DNA of 40,997 nucleotides from an uncultured Prevotella sp. (GCA_937901345.1 CALCHM010000168.1:1-40997), one strand, 5' to 3'; counted from the stretch's first letter, positions 1 to 8,009 are shown. The notes: generated from the sequence alone by a model not told the origin. Numbers and translations: made by a program.

Positions 1-82
1 CTTGTTTGGAAATTTGGCTGCGCTCGCAACCGCCATTAGAATACCATTCGAACGCTATTCCCCCAACCATTAAACAAAACAA

Positions 83-116
83 GAACGGCATCAGACCCCA
101 CGTTCTGATGCCGTTC
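83..116. terminator. 13-bp hairpin, terminator-like
   Basis: Arms GAACGGCATCAGA (83-95) and TCTGATGCCGTTC (104-116) are perfectly complementary with an 8-nt loop. On the minus strand the stem is followed by a T-rich tract (TTGTTTTG), on the plus strand only by ATTT. It could end a gene lying left of the window or act bidirectionally. Confidence 0.55.
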
Positions 117-401
117 ATTTACAAACACCCCAAGCACTCCCCAAAAAGCGAGTTTCCCCAACATACGCTTCGTTTTACGGATTATACTTATATCGAACTC
201 ACGTTAACTAATTAGTGAAATAGTTAATATAAAGTTGTAAATCAGGGGCACACACCCACAAATACGTGCGGGAGATGCTCATTTTGTAGGGAACTGTTGT
301 AGGTTGTTCGCTATTGCGTAAGTTTGGAACGGAGTGGACTGGGAAGGTCTTGTATTAGGGACACACGCAATGTACGGTTCTTGTTCACCCCGAAAAAAAG
401 A

Positions 402-435
402 TAGGAGGGTGTGCCAGTTTTGACACACCCTCCTA
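402..435 (-). terminator. probable men operon terminator
   Basis: Perfect 12-bp stem TAGGAGGGTGTG / CACACCCTCCTA with a 10-nt loop. On the minus strand it is followed by TCTTTTTTT, a classic intrinsic terminator. The plus strand also has a T-rich tail (CTTTTCTTTTTC), so it may work both ways. It lies about 190 nt past the menC stop codon, with no gene in between. Confidence 0.7.
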
Positions 436-621
436 CTTTTCTTTTTCTCAACCCAAACAGAGGTAACTTTAAATTGTGAGATGCCGTTTTCACTGCTGTG
501 AAAGTCTGACCAGCGCCTTGCTAACGCAAAATTTGCAATGGTGCATCTGTATAAGTGCTCGGTGAATTATGTACCAATAAATTATCTTTTCCTCATCCCT
601 AACACAGTCCTTTCTTCAAGA

Positions 622-1701
622 TCAAGAAGTGGTAGGGTATCTTCGGAAGAGTTTATTACCTTCAATCACAAGTCCGGTTTCAGGAATGTTTTTAACAAAT
701 AATTGCCCTGTACCTAAACCTTGGGCGAAGTTTCCCGTGTTAAGTTCCGACGTGAATTGTGAAATGGCATTTAGACCAATGTTGCTTTCAAGAGCTGAAG
801 TAACCCAATAACCAATATTTAAATCTTGGGCTATGTGAATCCACTCGGTTGTTCCTTCAAATCCACCATGCAAAGTTGGTTTTAGTACGATGTAAGAAGG
901 TCTAATTTCTTGAAGCAAGTCTGTTTTACCTTTGAGGGTATTAATGCCAATTAATTCCTCATCAAGTGCAATGGGAATAGGACTGCCTTTACAAAGCGAA
1001 GTCATTAACTCCCAATTTCCTTGTTTAATGGGTTGCTCTATGCTATGAATCTGCAATTTTGCTAACTCATTTAGAACTTGATGAACGTTCTTCTCAGTAA
1101 AGGCACCATTTGCATCTACTCTGATTTGCAAGTCATTCTCAGAGGCAATGTGTCTTAATTCACGGAGCAATTCGAGTTCTTCTTCAATTTGTAGCGCACC
1201 AATTTTTAGTTTTACGCAATTGAATCCAGAGTCCAGTTTGTTTTTCATGCGTTGACGCATGGTTTCTTTGTCTCCCATCCATACAAGTCCGTTTATGGGA
1301 ATGCCTTCTTCTCCACGCGTAAATGGCGTGTTACAAAATGTAAGTCCATCTTGTGAAGCAAGTGAGCGTAGTGCGGTTTCTAACCCAAAGCGTATGGAGG
1401 GATAATTATATAAGGATGTAGTGTTTCCTTCTGTTAAAAAAACGTGGCAACAGGAGTCAATAACCTCTATAAAGTTTGGGATATAATCACATGAGAGATC
1501 ATACAACGGAGCAATTTCTCCAACTCCAACCTTTAGACTTGAGAGCAAACTGGGTTTGCGAATGATGTCGCGACAAATCGTTTCGTTCAGTAGATCTTCG
1601 CTCAGAAAAATGTACCACACCTGCCTCTCTGTGTACACTCCACGGGAGGTGCCAGCTGGAAAACTAAATTTAAGTGTGTGCGGAAGAATGTGATAATACA
1701 T
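622..1701 (-). CDS. menC: o-succinylbenzoate synthase
   Basis: Enolase-superfamily enzyme that dehydrates SHCHC to o-succinylbenzoate in menaquinone synthesis; cytoplasmic. The 359-residue product carries the superfamily catalytic set: K-x-K at 164/166 (VKLKIG), metal ligands D196 (RVDANGA), E222 (IEQP) and D247 (ALDE), and the second-side lysine K274 (VLKPT). Length is normal for the family. It is the last gene of mazG-menF-menD-menB-menC, 36 nt after menB. In many Bacteroidales menE follows menC; here only a terminator and empty sequence follow, so menE must lie elsewhere. The assignment combines motifs with a diagnostic operon context. Confidence 0.93.
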   Translation of the reverse strand: MYYHILPHTLKFSFPAGTSRGVYTERQVWYIFLSEDLLNETICRDIIRKPSLLSSLKVGVGEIAPLYDLSCDYIPNFIEVIDSCCHVFLTEGNTTSLYNYPSIRFGLETALRSLASQDGLTFCNTPFTRGEEGIPINGLVWMGDKETMRQRMKNKLDSGFNCVKLKIGALQIEEELELLRELRHIASENDLQIRVDANGAFTEKNVHQVLNELAKLQIHSIEQPIKQGNWELMTSLCKGSPIPIALDEELIGINTLKGKTDLLQEIRPSYIVLKPTLHGGFEGTTEWIHIAQDLNIGYWVTSALESNIGLNAISQFTSELNTGNFAQGLGTGQLFVKNIPETGLVIEGNKLFRRYPTTS

Positions 1702-1737
1702 AACAAGGGGGAGTTTTCACTTAAGAGGAGAAGATTA

Positions 1738-2556
1738 TTAAGGGAGGTGAGGGAACTTTGACCAATCAGGTTTGCGCTTCTCCAAGAATGCTTGTCCGCC
1801 TTCATGTGCTTCGTCAAGCAAATAGTAAAGCATGGTGCAATCTCCTGCAAGTTGCTGAATACCTGCTTGACCGTCTAGTTCGGCGTTCAATCCGGCCTTA
1901 ATCATACGTAATGCAAGGGGGGAGTGTTCCATCATCTGTTCTGCCCATTTGATACACTCGCTTTCAAGTTCTTCGGGAGCAACGACCTTATTCACCATTC
2001 CCATTTCATAGGCTTCTTGTGCAGAATATTGTTTGCACATAAACCAAATTTCACGTGCACGCTTTTGTCCAACAATGCGTGCCATATAGGATGCTCCGAA
2101 ACCAGCATCAAACGATCCAACACGAGGTCCCGTTTGCCCAAACTTGGCGGTTGATGAAGCAATAGTGAGGTCGCACATTAAGTGTAGAACATGACCTCCA
2201 CCAATGGCAAAACCATTAACCATCGCAATGACGGGTTTCGGAAGGGTTCGGATTTGTTTTTGCACTTCTAACACATTAAGGCGGGGTACATCGTCTTGAC
2301 CTACATATCCCCCTCGACCTTTATAATTCATGTCGCCTCCGGCACAAAAGGCAATATCGCCAGCACCGGTAAGGAGTACGACTCTGATTTTTGCATCTTC
2401 ACGGCAATAATTAAATGCCTTGCTCATTTCGCTCACCGTAAGTGGTGTGAAAGCATTGCGATAACGCGGACGATTGATGGTAATCTTTGCAATGCCGTTA
2501 TAATATTCAAAAATGATTTCTTCAAAGGGGAGAATTTCTTTCCACATAGCTGACAT
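1738..2556 (-). CDS. menB: 1,4-dihydroxy-2-naphthoyl-CoA synthase
   Basis: Crotonase-fold enzyme that closes the naphthoate ring from OSB-CoA in menaquinone synthesis. The 272-residue protein shows the oxyanion-hole segment CAGGD (71-75), the second crotonase block VNGFAIGGGH (113-122) and the MenB-specific VGSFDAGFG (147-155). The start is ATG at 2556; a second in-frame ATG three codons later (MWKEIL) is equally possible. It lies 30 nt after menD and 36 nt before menC on the same strand, consistent with cotranscription. Confidence is high because MenB is one of the best conserved crotonases and sits in its pathway operon. Confidence 0.96.
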   Translation of the reverse strand: MSAMWKEILPFEEIIFEYYNGIAKITINRPRYRNAFTPLTVSEMSKAFNYCREDAKIRVVLLTGAGDIAFCAGGDMNYKGRGGYVGQDDVPRLNVLEVQKQIRTLPKPVIAMVNGFAIGGGHVLHLMCDLTIASSTAKFGQTGPRVGSFDAGFGASYMARIVGQKRAREIWFMCKQYSAQEAYEMGMVNKVVAPEELESECIKWAEQMMEHSPLALRMIKAGLNAELDGQAGIQQLAGDCTMLYYLLDEAHEGGQAFLEKRKPDWSKFPHLP

Positions 2557-2586
2557 AGGATATTTAATGTGATTTAGATGCTTTTG

Positions 2587-4179
2587 TTATGATTCCTTTT
2601 TAATAATGATTTCGATGACGAGTGGGCGATACGCGTCAGATTCTATATGCTTGTTGACAATCGTTGTTAATTCCGAGGGGGAATAAAGTTCTGATTCTTT
2701 GCAAACATAATTAATATTATAAGAGTTGCAGATGCCCTTGGCTGTTGTGGTATGTTGTGCCGCGATGTAGTCATTAAGTGCTGGTGACTCATGGAGCTTA
2801 TGTAAATTGTAAAAAATTGCACCACCACTATTGTTGAGTAACAAGACGACAAGGTTTTTACCAAGTTTTTGATTCCAAAGCGCATTGCTATCGTAGAAAA
2901 AACTGAGATCGCCAATAATGCAACCCACAGTTCTGTCGGTTTTTAGCGAATGCCCTGCCGCTGTAGAGAGTGTACCCTCTATACCATTTACACCTCGATT
3001 ACAAAACACGGGGGTATATCCACCCTCAAAATATGAGTTTAACCATCTTACACTACTGCTATTGGCCACATGTAAAATTCCGAGTTTAGAGGCACAAAAC
3101 GCTTGTATTGCTGAAATTTCATGCCTCCGTCTATCATGATACTTCAACTTTTTGAAGTTGCTTTGCAGGGAAGAAACCCAATACTTATGATGTTCCTCAT
3201 TAAGATTTAATAATGAAACAAGTTTCTTTAAGAAGGGTACGGGGTGTGTGCGTACAGAAAAGTCAACGCGACCAAATGTCTTCGGAACTTCTGTCTCTAA
3301 TCCAATACGAATGATCCGAACATGAGGTTGTTTGCGTAAGAATTGTTTCATCTGCTTGCAAATGAAAGGACCTCCGATATGTATAACCAAGTCTGGTATT
3401 ACGGGAGGAAGCATTTCAGATGCAATGCAAACTTCTAACTCGCTGCTTGTTGTAGAAAAGAAGGCATTGCTAATTACCTCGGGAAGTATCGCCATACGAC
3501 GACTCAGTTCTTGAGTAAGTTCGGGGATAAATTCTTCAAGTTGCCCCATCATAAGAAGGGGAAATTTTGCATCATTTATGGCTTGTGCCACATGATGTAT
3601 GTCTGTTTCAGCATATTCATTAGGTGAATGGTGTTCGGCACATGCAGCCCTTTCAACATGTGGCAATTCATTAACGTTGAAATTAAAAAGTGGTTCTTCG
3701 ATTTCAACATTAATGTGAACAGGGCGTGGCGTTAAGAGTGCGTTGGCAATTTTAGTGTGAAATTCACCTATTGGGCTATTCGCCGCAATGTTGATACATG
3801 GAGCATAAGGTTGAAGAGCCCCCTTTTGAGGTATAGTTTGCCCATCAAGTTGACCTATCCATTTTTCTGGGCGATCGGCAGAGACCGCTATTAAGGGTAT
3901 ATGGCGGTAAAAGGCCTCCGCAATAGCAGGGAGCGTGTTAAGAAGCGCACTCCCAGATGTGACACAAACGATGGTTGGGCGCTTTGTTTCAAGATAAATG
4001 CCAAGAGCCACGAATGTCGCTGAGCGTTCGTCGGTGACGGGGTGAAGTGTAAAGCCAGCTTGATGAAAATTATGACAAAGTGGTGCATTGCGTGCACCTG
4101 GGCATACTACGATGTCCGTAATACCCTGAGTCAACAATATGCTTGTTAAATAGTTGATATGTGCTTTGTCACTATACAT
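2587..4179 (-). CDS. menD: SEPHCHC synthase (ThDP enzyme)
   Basis: 2-succinyl-5-enolpyruvyl-6-hydroxy-3-cyclohexene-1-carboxylate synthase, the thiamine-diphosphate enzyme that joins isochorismate and 2-oxoglutarate. The 530-residue product begins with the MenD N-terminal block CPGARNAPL (26-34; the more usual form is CPGSRSTPL) and the ThDP glutamate in DERSA (E51). The C-terminal half has the cofactor region GNRGVNGIEGTLSTAAG and the metal-binding GDLSFFYD...NNSGGAIF segment. Its start overlaps the end of menF by 34 nt, implying translational coupling. The Ala and Asn in the first motif look like lineage variation rather than loss of function. Confidence 0.95.
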   Translation of the reverse strand: MYSDKAHINYLTSILLTQGITDIVVCPGARNAPLCHNFHQAGFTLHPVTDERSATFVALGIYLETKRPTIVCVTSGSALLNTLPAIAEAFYRHIPLIAVSADRPEKWIGQLDGQTIPQKGALQPYAPCINIAANSPIGEFHTKIANALLTPRPVHINVEIEEPLFNFNVNELPHVERAACAEHHSPNEYAETDIHHVAQAINDAKFPLLMMGQLEEFIPELTQELSRRMAILPEVISNAFFSTTSSELEVCIASEMLPPVIPDLVIHIGGPFICKQMKQFLRKQPHVRIIRIGLETEVPKTFGRVDFSVRTHPVPFLKKLVSLLNLNEEHHKYWVSSLQSNFKKLKYHDRRRHEISAIQAFCASKLGILHVANSSSVRWLNSYFEGGYTPVFCNRGVNGIEGTLSTAAGHSLKTDRTVGCIIGDLSFFYDSNALWNQKLGKNLVVLLLNNSGGAIFYNLHKLHESPALNDYIAAQHTTTAKGICNSYNINYVCKESELYSPSELTTIVNKHIESDAYRPLVIEIIIKKES

Positions 4180-5180
4180 TTAGCTGTTTGTTTTTTCGTA
4201 TTAATTTCTTGCCATTCGTCCAAAAGATCGCTTTCCTTTAGGAGTCCTCCTCCTGCATAAAATGCAACCGTTGTATTCTTTCTCCAATGTGCGCAACGGA
4301 GGGTGACGTAAAGGTGAGTGCCATGACTCGGTGTTTGCAAAGGTCCTGAGCATCCAGCATAATAGTTGCGCGGTGTGGTTTCAATATGCTTAATAGCTTC
4401 GTTTGCTTCTTCTTTGGGTAAACCACACACGGCTGGGGTGGGGTGGAGTTCTTCTAGAAGATGACCTATTGTAGTTTGGGGTTTGAAGTAAAAATCTGTA
4501 CGAAGATGTTTAATTTGAGCCGCCTCAATAGTTTGCACTTCTGTCTGAATAAGGTTGCTCACGTTAGGTGTCAGTACGGAAGTGATGTAGTCGGCAACAT
4601 ATTGTTGCTCTTTCTTATTTTTCTCGCTCCATTCGGTCGCTTCCTTGGGCATGGTACCCGCAAGGGCAACGGTGTGCCACGTTTCATTTTCTTTAGACTC
4701 AAGGAGAACTTCAGGAGTAATCGTAAGCCACGAACCCGTTTCGGGAGTGTGCCATAGCGCAACGTAGCATTTCGGAAATGTTGATGCCGCAAGCATGAAG
4801 AGTTCTTGGCATGAAGTAATCTGCATATCCTCTTCAACAAATTGATGTGCTAAAACAATCTTTTGAAGTTCGTCTGTATCAAGCAACCTTTTACATTCCT
4901 CAAAATCACGTACGTAGGCGCTATCAATGGTTGTTATTTTGTCAAGAGGTATTGTTGTTGCTCCGTATGAAAGTGGAATTTCATGAACGCTCTCTTCCTC
5001 TGGTGTAATTAGGAGGATGGCGCAATCATTCGTGTTGAAAGGCACAATTAAGAAACCCGTATGACAATCTGCGATAGTCGCTAATTTAGAAATACGAAGT
5101 GGGGGCGAGTCACTTCCTATATAGTGGTAGCAACTTTCATTGGGTAGCTTATAATAAGCAAATGAATTATTGTTGTTCAT
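4146..5180 (-). CDS. menF: isochorismate synthase
   Basis: Chorismate-binding enzyme converting chorismate to isochorismate, the first committed step of menaquinone synthesis. The C-terminal two thirds show the family blocks: KIVLAHQ, TPEVLLE, ALAGTMPK, a conserved HLRT, HPTPAVCGLP and YYAGCSGPL, ending with FYAGGGLLKESD. About 344 residues, normal for the MenF/EntC group. I chose the ATG at 5180 (MNNNNSF); an upstream ATG at 5207 would lengthen the overlap with mazG from 14 to 41 nt. It overlaps mazG upstream and menD downstream, so it is probably translationally coupled on both sides. Confidence 0.93.
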   Translation of the reverse strand: MNNNNSFAYYKLPNESCYHYIGSDSPPLRISKLATIADCHTGFLIVPFNTNDCAILLITPEEESVHEIPLSYGATTIPLDKITTIDSAYVRDFEECKRLLDTDELQKIVLAHQFVEEDMQITSCQELFMLAASTFPKCYVALWHTPETGSWLTITPEVLLESKENETWHTVALAGTMPKEATEWSEKNKKEQQYVADYITSVLTPNVSNLIQTEVQTIEAAQIKHLRTDFYFKPQTTIGHLLEELHPTPAVCGLPKEEANEAIKHIETTPRNYYAGCSGPLQTPSHGTHLYVTLRCAHWRKNTTVAFYAGGGLLKESDLLDEWQEINTKKQTAKCIVTKHISTI

Positions 5181-5958
5181 GTTTCTTTGCTTCTTCCCAA
5201 ATCGCATCCATTTCTTCCAAAGTCATGCTCTTGAGACTTAATCCTTGTTTGAGTGTCTTTTCTTCTAGGTAGTTGAAACGCGAAATAAACTTTTGGTTGG
5301 TGCGTTCAAGCGCATTGTCGGGATTGATTTTGTACAATCGAGCCGCATTGATAAGACTAAATAAAAGGTCTCCAAATTCCGCTTCTGCTTTGTCGGCATC
5401 CATATTTTCAATTTCTTGTTCAAACTCAGCAATTTCTTCTTTTACTTTCATCCATACATCTGTACGATCTTCCCAATCAAAACCCACACCTCTCGCTTTA
5501 TCTTGAACACGATAAGCTTTTATCAACGAGGGGAGTGAGTGGGGCACACCTGAGAGTACACTCTTATTTCCATCCTTCTCCGTTTGCTTGATTTGCTCCC
5601 AAAGTTGTGTCACTTGCGTAGCATTTTCAACACCATCTTGATTTCCAAACACATGAGGATGTCTGTAAACTAATTTGTTGGAGAGATTTTCACAAACGTC
5701 GTGAATGTCAAAATCACCTGTTTCAGAACCAATTTTGGCGTAGAAGACAACATGGAGCAACACGTCTCCCAACTCCTTACTGATTTCCTTCGTATTTCCC
5801 TTAAGTAAAGCATCGGCAAGTTCAAAAGTCTCTTCGATGGTGTTAGGGCGCAAACTCTCAAACGTTTGCTTCTTATCCCATGGACATTTTGCGCGTAGCT
5901 CGTCCATTATTTGCAACAATCTAATGAATGCAGATGCCTTTTCTTCTATGGTATGCAT
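5167..5958 (-). CDS. mazG: MazG nucleoside triphosphate pyrophosphohydrolase
   Basis: Hydrolyses non-canonical or excess NTPs to NMP and PPi. The 263-residue protein has two MazG domains as in E. coli MazG. The first carries CPWDKKQTFESL (25-36), the EExxE helix EETFE (42-46) and ELGD (62-65), followed by YRHPHVFG. The second repeats the pattern with EEIAEFEQE and EFGDLLFSLINAARL. It is the first gene of the leftward men operon, and its last 14 nt overlap the menF start. This pairing with men genes is positional; no functional tie to quinone synthesis is shown. A TAAATTTG promoter element lies just upstream. Confidence 0.94.
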   Translation of the reverse strand: MHTIEEKASAFIRLLQIMDELRAKCPWDKKQTFESLRPNTIEETFELADALLKGNTKEISKELGDVLLHVVFYAKIGSETGDFDIHDVCENLSNKLVYRHPHVFGNQDGVENATQVTQLWEQIKQTEKDGNKSVLSGVPHSLPSLIKAYRVQDKARGVGFDWEDRTDVWMKVKEEIAEFEQEIENMDADKAEAEFGDLLFSLINAARLYKINPDNALERTNQKFISRFNYLEEKTLKQGLSLKSMTLEEMDAIWEEAKKHEQQ

Positions 5959-5987
5959 GAGTAATCTTATTTAAATTTTTAGCATCG

Positions 5988-5995
5988 CAAATTTA
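5988..5995 (-). promoter_or_regulatory. -7 element for mazG-men operon
   Basis: Reads TAAATTTG on the minus strand, an exact TAnnTTTG match, about 30 nt before the mazG start. A TTG about 17 nt further upstream (in GTTGATTTCC) is a possible -33 element with a slightly short spacer. It is back-to-back with the rnz promoter element at 6017. Confidence 0.55.
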
Positions 5996-6016
5996 TAAAT
6001 AATTGTGGAAATCAAC

Positions 6017-6024
6017 TATCTTTG
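6017..6024 (+). promoter_or_regulatory. -7 element for rnz
   Basis: TATCTTTG matches TAnnTTTG exactly and lies 27 nt before the ATG at 6051. Because transcription should start near 6028, this element rules out the longer in-frame start at 6003. Confidence 0.6.
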
Positions 6025-6050
6025 CAATATCAAAAAATACGGAAAGAGAT

Positions 6051-7010
6051 ATGGAAAAGTTTGAACTTACAATATTAGGTTGTGGAAGCGCCACGCCAAC
6101 TTTAAAGCACATGCCTACTTCACAAGTGTTGAATGTTCGTGAAAAACTTTTTATGATTGATTGTGGTGAAGGTACACAATTACAATTTCAACGTGCGGGT
6201 TTGCGTTACAATCATCTCAGTCATATTTTCATATCTCATCTTCATGGAGATCATTGTTTAGGACTTCCAGGATTGATTTCTACATTAGCATTAAAGGGAC
6301 GTACTTCCGATATTCATATTTTCGCTCCAATTGGTGCAGAAGCATTATTCCACCCGCTTTTTGATTTCTTTTGTAATAACATTCCTTTCACCATTCATAT
6401 CCATGAGATAGACACTTCAAAGGTTGTAGAAATTTATGCAGATCGAAGTTTAAAGGTCACTTCTTTTCCGCTCTTACACCGAATGCCTACATGTGGTTTT
6501 CTCTTTCAAGAAGTCGGAGTGTTGCCACACATTCGTAGAGATATGATTGACTTTCTTGGAATCCCTGTTTGTTATATCCAGTCAATTAAGTTAGGAGCAG
6601 GTTGGACAACGACCGAAGGGCGTAATTATGCGCATGAAGAATTAACGTCTCCATCACATCCTCCAAGAAGTTATGCCTATTGTTCAGATACACGTCCTTT
6701 GGCGAGTAATTCAGAATTGTTAAACGGTGTTGATCTCATGTTTCATGAAGCTACCTTTGCTGAATCAGAAGCAGGGCGCGCAAAAGAAACTTTTCACTCT
6801 ACGGCACGTCAAGCTGCAACCATAGCAAAGGTCTCTGAAGTCAAAACCTTGCTCATCGGTCATTTTTCGGCAAGATATTCCGATGAAAACTTACTTTTAG
6901 CGCAAGCAAAAGAGGTATTCCCTGAGACGATTTTGGCAAAAGAAATGATGAAAATCCCCATTTTACCCCATTCATTGACCCAAAAAGAGTCCATTGCACC
7001 AAAATTTTAG
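6051..7010 (+). CDS. rnz: ribonuclease Z
   Basis: Metallo-beta-lactamase-fold endonuclease that matures tRNA 3' ends. The 319-residue product begins MEKFELTILGCGSATP, has the zinc motif H-x-H-x-D-H (SHLHGDH, residues 63-68) and the later blocks SYAYCSDTRP, MFHEATF, FHSTARQAA and IGHFSARY that identify RNase Z rather than another lactamase-fold enzyme. The start is ATG 6051, preceded by GGAAAGAGAT. Upstream in-frame codons overlap the promoter element at 6017-6024 and read as non-protein. A tRNA gene follows 86 nt downstream on the same strand. It is divergent from the men operon. Confidence 0.95.
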   Translation: MEKFELTILGCGSATPTLKHMPTSQVLNVREKLFMIDCGEGTQLQFQRAGLRYNHLSHIFISHLHGDHCLGLPGLISTLALKGRTSDIHIFAPIGAEALFHPLFDFFCNNIPFTIHIHEIDTSKVVEIYADRSLKVTSFPLLHRMPTCGFLFQEVGVLPHIRRDMIDFLGIPVCYIQSIKLGAGWTTTEGRNYAHEELTSPSHPPRSYAYCSDTRPLASNSELLNGVDLMFHEATFAESEAGRAKETFHSTARQAATIAKVSEVKTLLIGHFSARYSDENLLLAQAKEVFPETILAKEMMKIPILPHSLTQKESIAPKF

Positions 7011-7041
7011 CGTTATTCGTAAAAAAAGTAAGTGTTGGACT

Positions 7042-7070
7042 TTGTAAATCCAAATTTTGTTGTAATTTTG
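7042..7070 (+). promoter_or_regulatory. promoter for tRNA-Ser
   Basis: TTG at 7042-7044, an 18-nt spacer, then TAATTTTG at 7063-7070. Expected start of transcription is near 7074, about 23 nt before the mature tRNA end. Confidence 0.6.
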
Positions 7071-7096
7071 CAGTGCATTTGAAAACAATGCGGTAA

Positions 7097-7183
7097 GGAA
7101 GTTTGGGTGAGTGGCTGAAACCACCAGTTTGCTAAACTGACGTACGGGCAACCGTACCGGGGGTTCGAATCCCCCAGCTTCCG
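7097..7183 (+). tRNA. tRNA-Ser(GCT)
   Basis: An 87-nt class II tRNA. Acceptor arms GGAAGTT / AGCTTCC pair with one G-T wobble. The anticodon loop TTGCTAA places GCT at 7131-7133, reading AGC/AGU serine codons. A long variable arm (ACGTACGGGCAACCGTACCG) and the T arm GGGGGTTCGAATCCCCC are present. It is followed by a perfect terminator palindrome at 7193-7218. The phage remnant begins just beyond, but I found no duplicated tRNA 3' end that would mark an att site. Confidence 0.95.
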
Positions 7184-7192
7184 CATTAATTT

Positions 7193-7218
7193 AAGAAGCA
7201 GACATATGTCTGCTTCTT
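7193..7218 (+). terminator. tRNA-Ser terminator
   Basis: A perfect 26-bp palindrome whose half is AAGAAGCAGACAT, followed by a run of T. It starts 9 nt after the tRNA. Confidence 0.85.
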
Positions 7219-7288
7219 TTTTTATATATTTACGTTAAGTACGCATTGGTCTTGTATTTCTATTAACGTGGTCTACTCGTTTTTAGGC

Positions 7289-7456
7289 TTACCGCATACG
7301 ACTTCCTATTATGAAATCTTTTCTGCATGGGTCAATCATCGTTAGAGATGCCTCCCCAATAGCCTCCTTAAATTCTTCAACACTCATCGACAATTGGCCA
7401 AGAACCTTCTCGCCATTCGTCTCAAGTTCTATCCTAAATTTTACCGACTTATCCAT
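7289..7456 (-). pseudogene. phage tape-measure protein, N-terminal remnant
   Basis: A 55-codon frame starting ATG at 7456: MDKSVKFRIELETNGEKVLG and then a helical SVEEFKEAIGEAS segment. The opening (charged start, KFRIxLETNG, then a -MSVEEFKEAI- helix) resembles the N-terminus of tail tape-measure proteins in Bacteroidetes phages, which normally run to many hundreds of residues. Here it stops after 55 codons and no continuation is seen, so it is a truncated remnant. It lies downstream of the tail-chaperone-like gene on the same strand, the usual phage order, which supports the reading. Identification is by resemblance only. Confidence 0.5.
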
Positions 7457-7504
7457 TTTTTTCGTACCTTTGTAACAAGTTCTATATAACTACTCACTAC
7501 TCGT

Positions 7505-7630
7505 ATGAATCCTCTCGCAGTTATCATCATTAGCACCATCATTACCGCCATTGTTTTTGGCGGAGCGCTTTACTCCCTCACCGACGAGTACAAGGAACTC
7601 CAGCGCAAGAAAAAGCAAAACAAACAATAA
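7505..7630 (+). CDS. small membrane protein
   Basis: A 41-residue frame, MNPLAVIIISTIITAIVFGG followed by ALYSLTDEYKELQRKKK and a basic tail. It has one clear transmembrane helix (about residues 4-24) and a Lys/Gln-rich cytoplasmic tail. A TACCTTTG element (7475-7482) matches TAnnTTTG and lies about 22 nt before the ATG, so it may be transcribed on its own. It lies inside the phage remnant but on the opposite strand to the tail genes. Function unknown; the helix-plus-basic-tail layout is seen in many phage small proteins. An 8-bp hairpin (7653-7671) follows. Confidence 0.45.
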   Translation: MNPLAVIIISTIITAIVFGGALYSLTDEYKELQRKKKQNKQ

Positions 7631-7652
7631 CTCCCCCTCAGTTGTCCAGTAA

Positions 7653-7671
7653 GAAGCGACGCCGTCGCTTC
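7653..7671. terminator. hairpin between convergent small genes
   Basis: GAAGCGAC / GTCGCTTC with a 3-nt loop, between the convergent 7505-7630 and 7685-7768 frames. There is no long T-run on either side, so terminator activity is uncertain. Confidence 0.35.
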
Positions 7672-7684
7672 ACCTTCTCATGTA

Positions 7685-7768
7685 TCATTTCAACCCAAAC
7701 CGCTTCTTAGCAGCCTCAAAGCGCTCAGCAATCTCTGCAGCACTCATCTTTGGTCTCTCCTCTTTCAT
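7685..7768 (-). CDS. short frame overlapping the tail chaperone gene
   Basis: A 27-residue frame MKEERPKMSAAEIAERFEAA plus a basic end KKRFGLK, read in the +1 frame relative to the 7725-8009 gene and overlapping its end. A purine-rich, SD-like AAAGAGGAG precedes the ATG. The upstream +1 frame stays open through the purine tract, so the peptide could instead be the frameshifted C-terminal extension of the chaperone, as in tail-assembly chaperone genes. The composition (amphipathic helix, basic end) looks genuinely coding, unlike the Cys-rich frame-0 ending. Confidence 0.4.
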   Translation of the reverse strand: MKEERPKMSAAEIAERFEAAKKRFGLK

Positions 7769-8009
7769 CTCTCCTCTTTCCTCTCTCCTCCTTCTCCCAT
7801 GGGAACTCCATCACATCACGTGCGTGGAGTTTTTTCTTACTATGAGGTTGCAACATGCACAAGCATTCCATGCGAATCCGCTCCCAGGAACTTCGCTCCA
7901 TTTGTAGTTCTCGCTTTTGCCAAGCATGGTAAATCGCATGAAACTCAGAAGGGGTGCATTGTTCAAAGTCTTCCATACTCATCCCAACACACCCCAACGC
8001 TAAACCCAA
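7725..8009 (-). CDS. phage tail-assembly-chaperone-like protein
   Basis: Up to 94 residues. The core MSMEDFEQCTPSEFHAIYHA followed by a WERIRMECLCMLQPHSKKK block and then MEFPWEKEE has the hallmark layout of small phage proteins encoded just before the tape measure: an acidic TPxEF helix, a WERMR-type helix, then an FPW motif. The frame starts from a TTG at 8009; internal ATG codons (MSMEDF at 7982) are plausible starts, and sense codons continue upstream. The last residues (DECCRDC) do not resemble protein; the natural continuation may be the +1 frame at 7685-7768. It overlaps the plus-strand head-toxin frame at 7954-8009. Confidence 0.55.
   Translation of the reverse strand: MGLALGCVGMSMEDFEQCTPSEFHAIYHAWQKRELQMERSSWERIRMECLCMLQPHSKKKLHARDVMEFPWEKEERGKRRDERGETKDECCRDC

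Larger units (their letters stand above)
1..621. other. gene-free left flank
   Basis: No convincing coding region is visible in either strand. The stretch holds two strong hairpins (83-116 and 402-435, listed separately) and a weaker one, TTAACTA / TAGTTAA, at 204-227. A 60-codon minus-strand frame at 311-493 runs straight through the 402-435 hairpin and has no family resemblance, so it is not called as a gene. The region is the 3' flank of the men operon, which reads leftward into it. Confidence 0.6.

Noticed and set aside
311..493. 60-codon minus-strand frame
   Set aside because: Runs through the men operon terminator hairpin, has no recognisable domain and no promoter element; probably chance.
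6003..6050. Longer N-terminus of RNase Z
   Set aside because: Overlaps the TATCTTTG promoter element and the peptide lacks similarity; the family start is MEKFELTILGCGSA at 6051.
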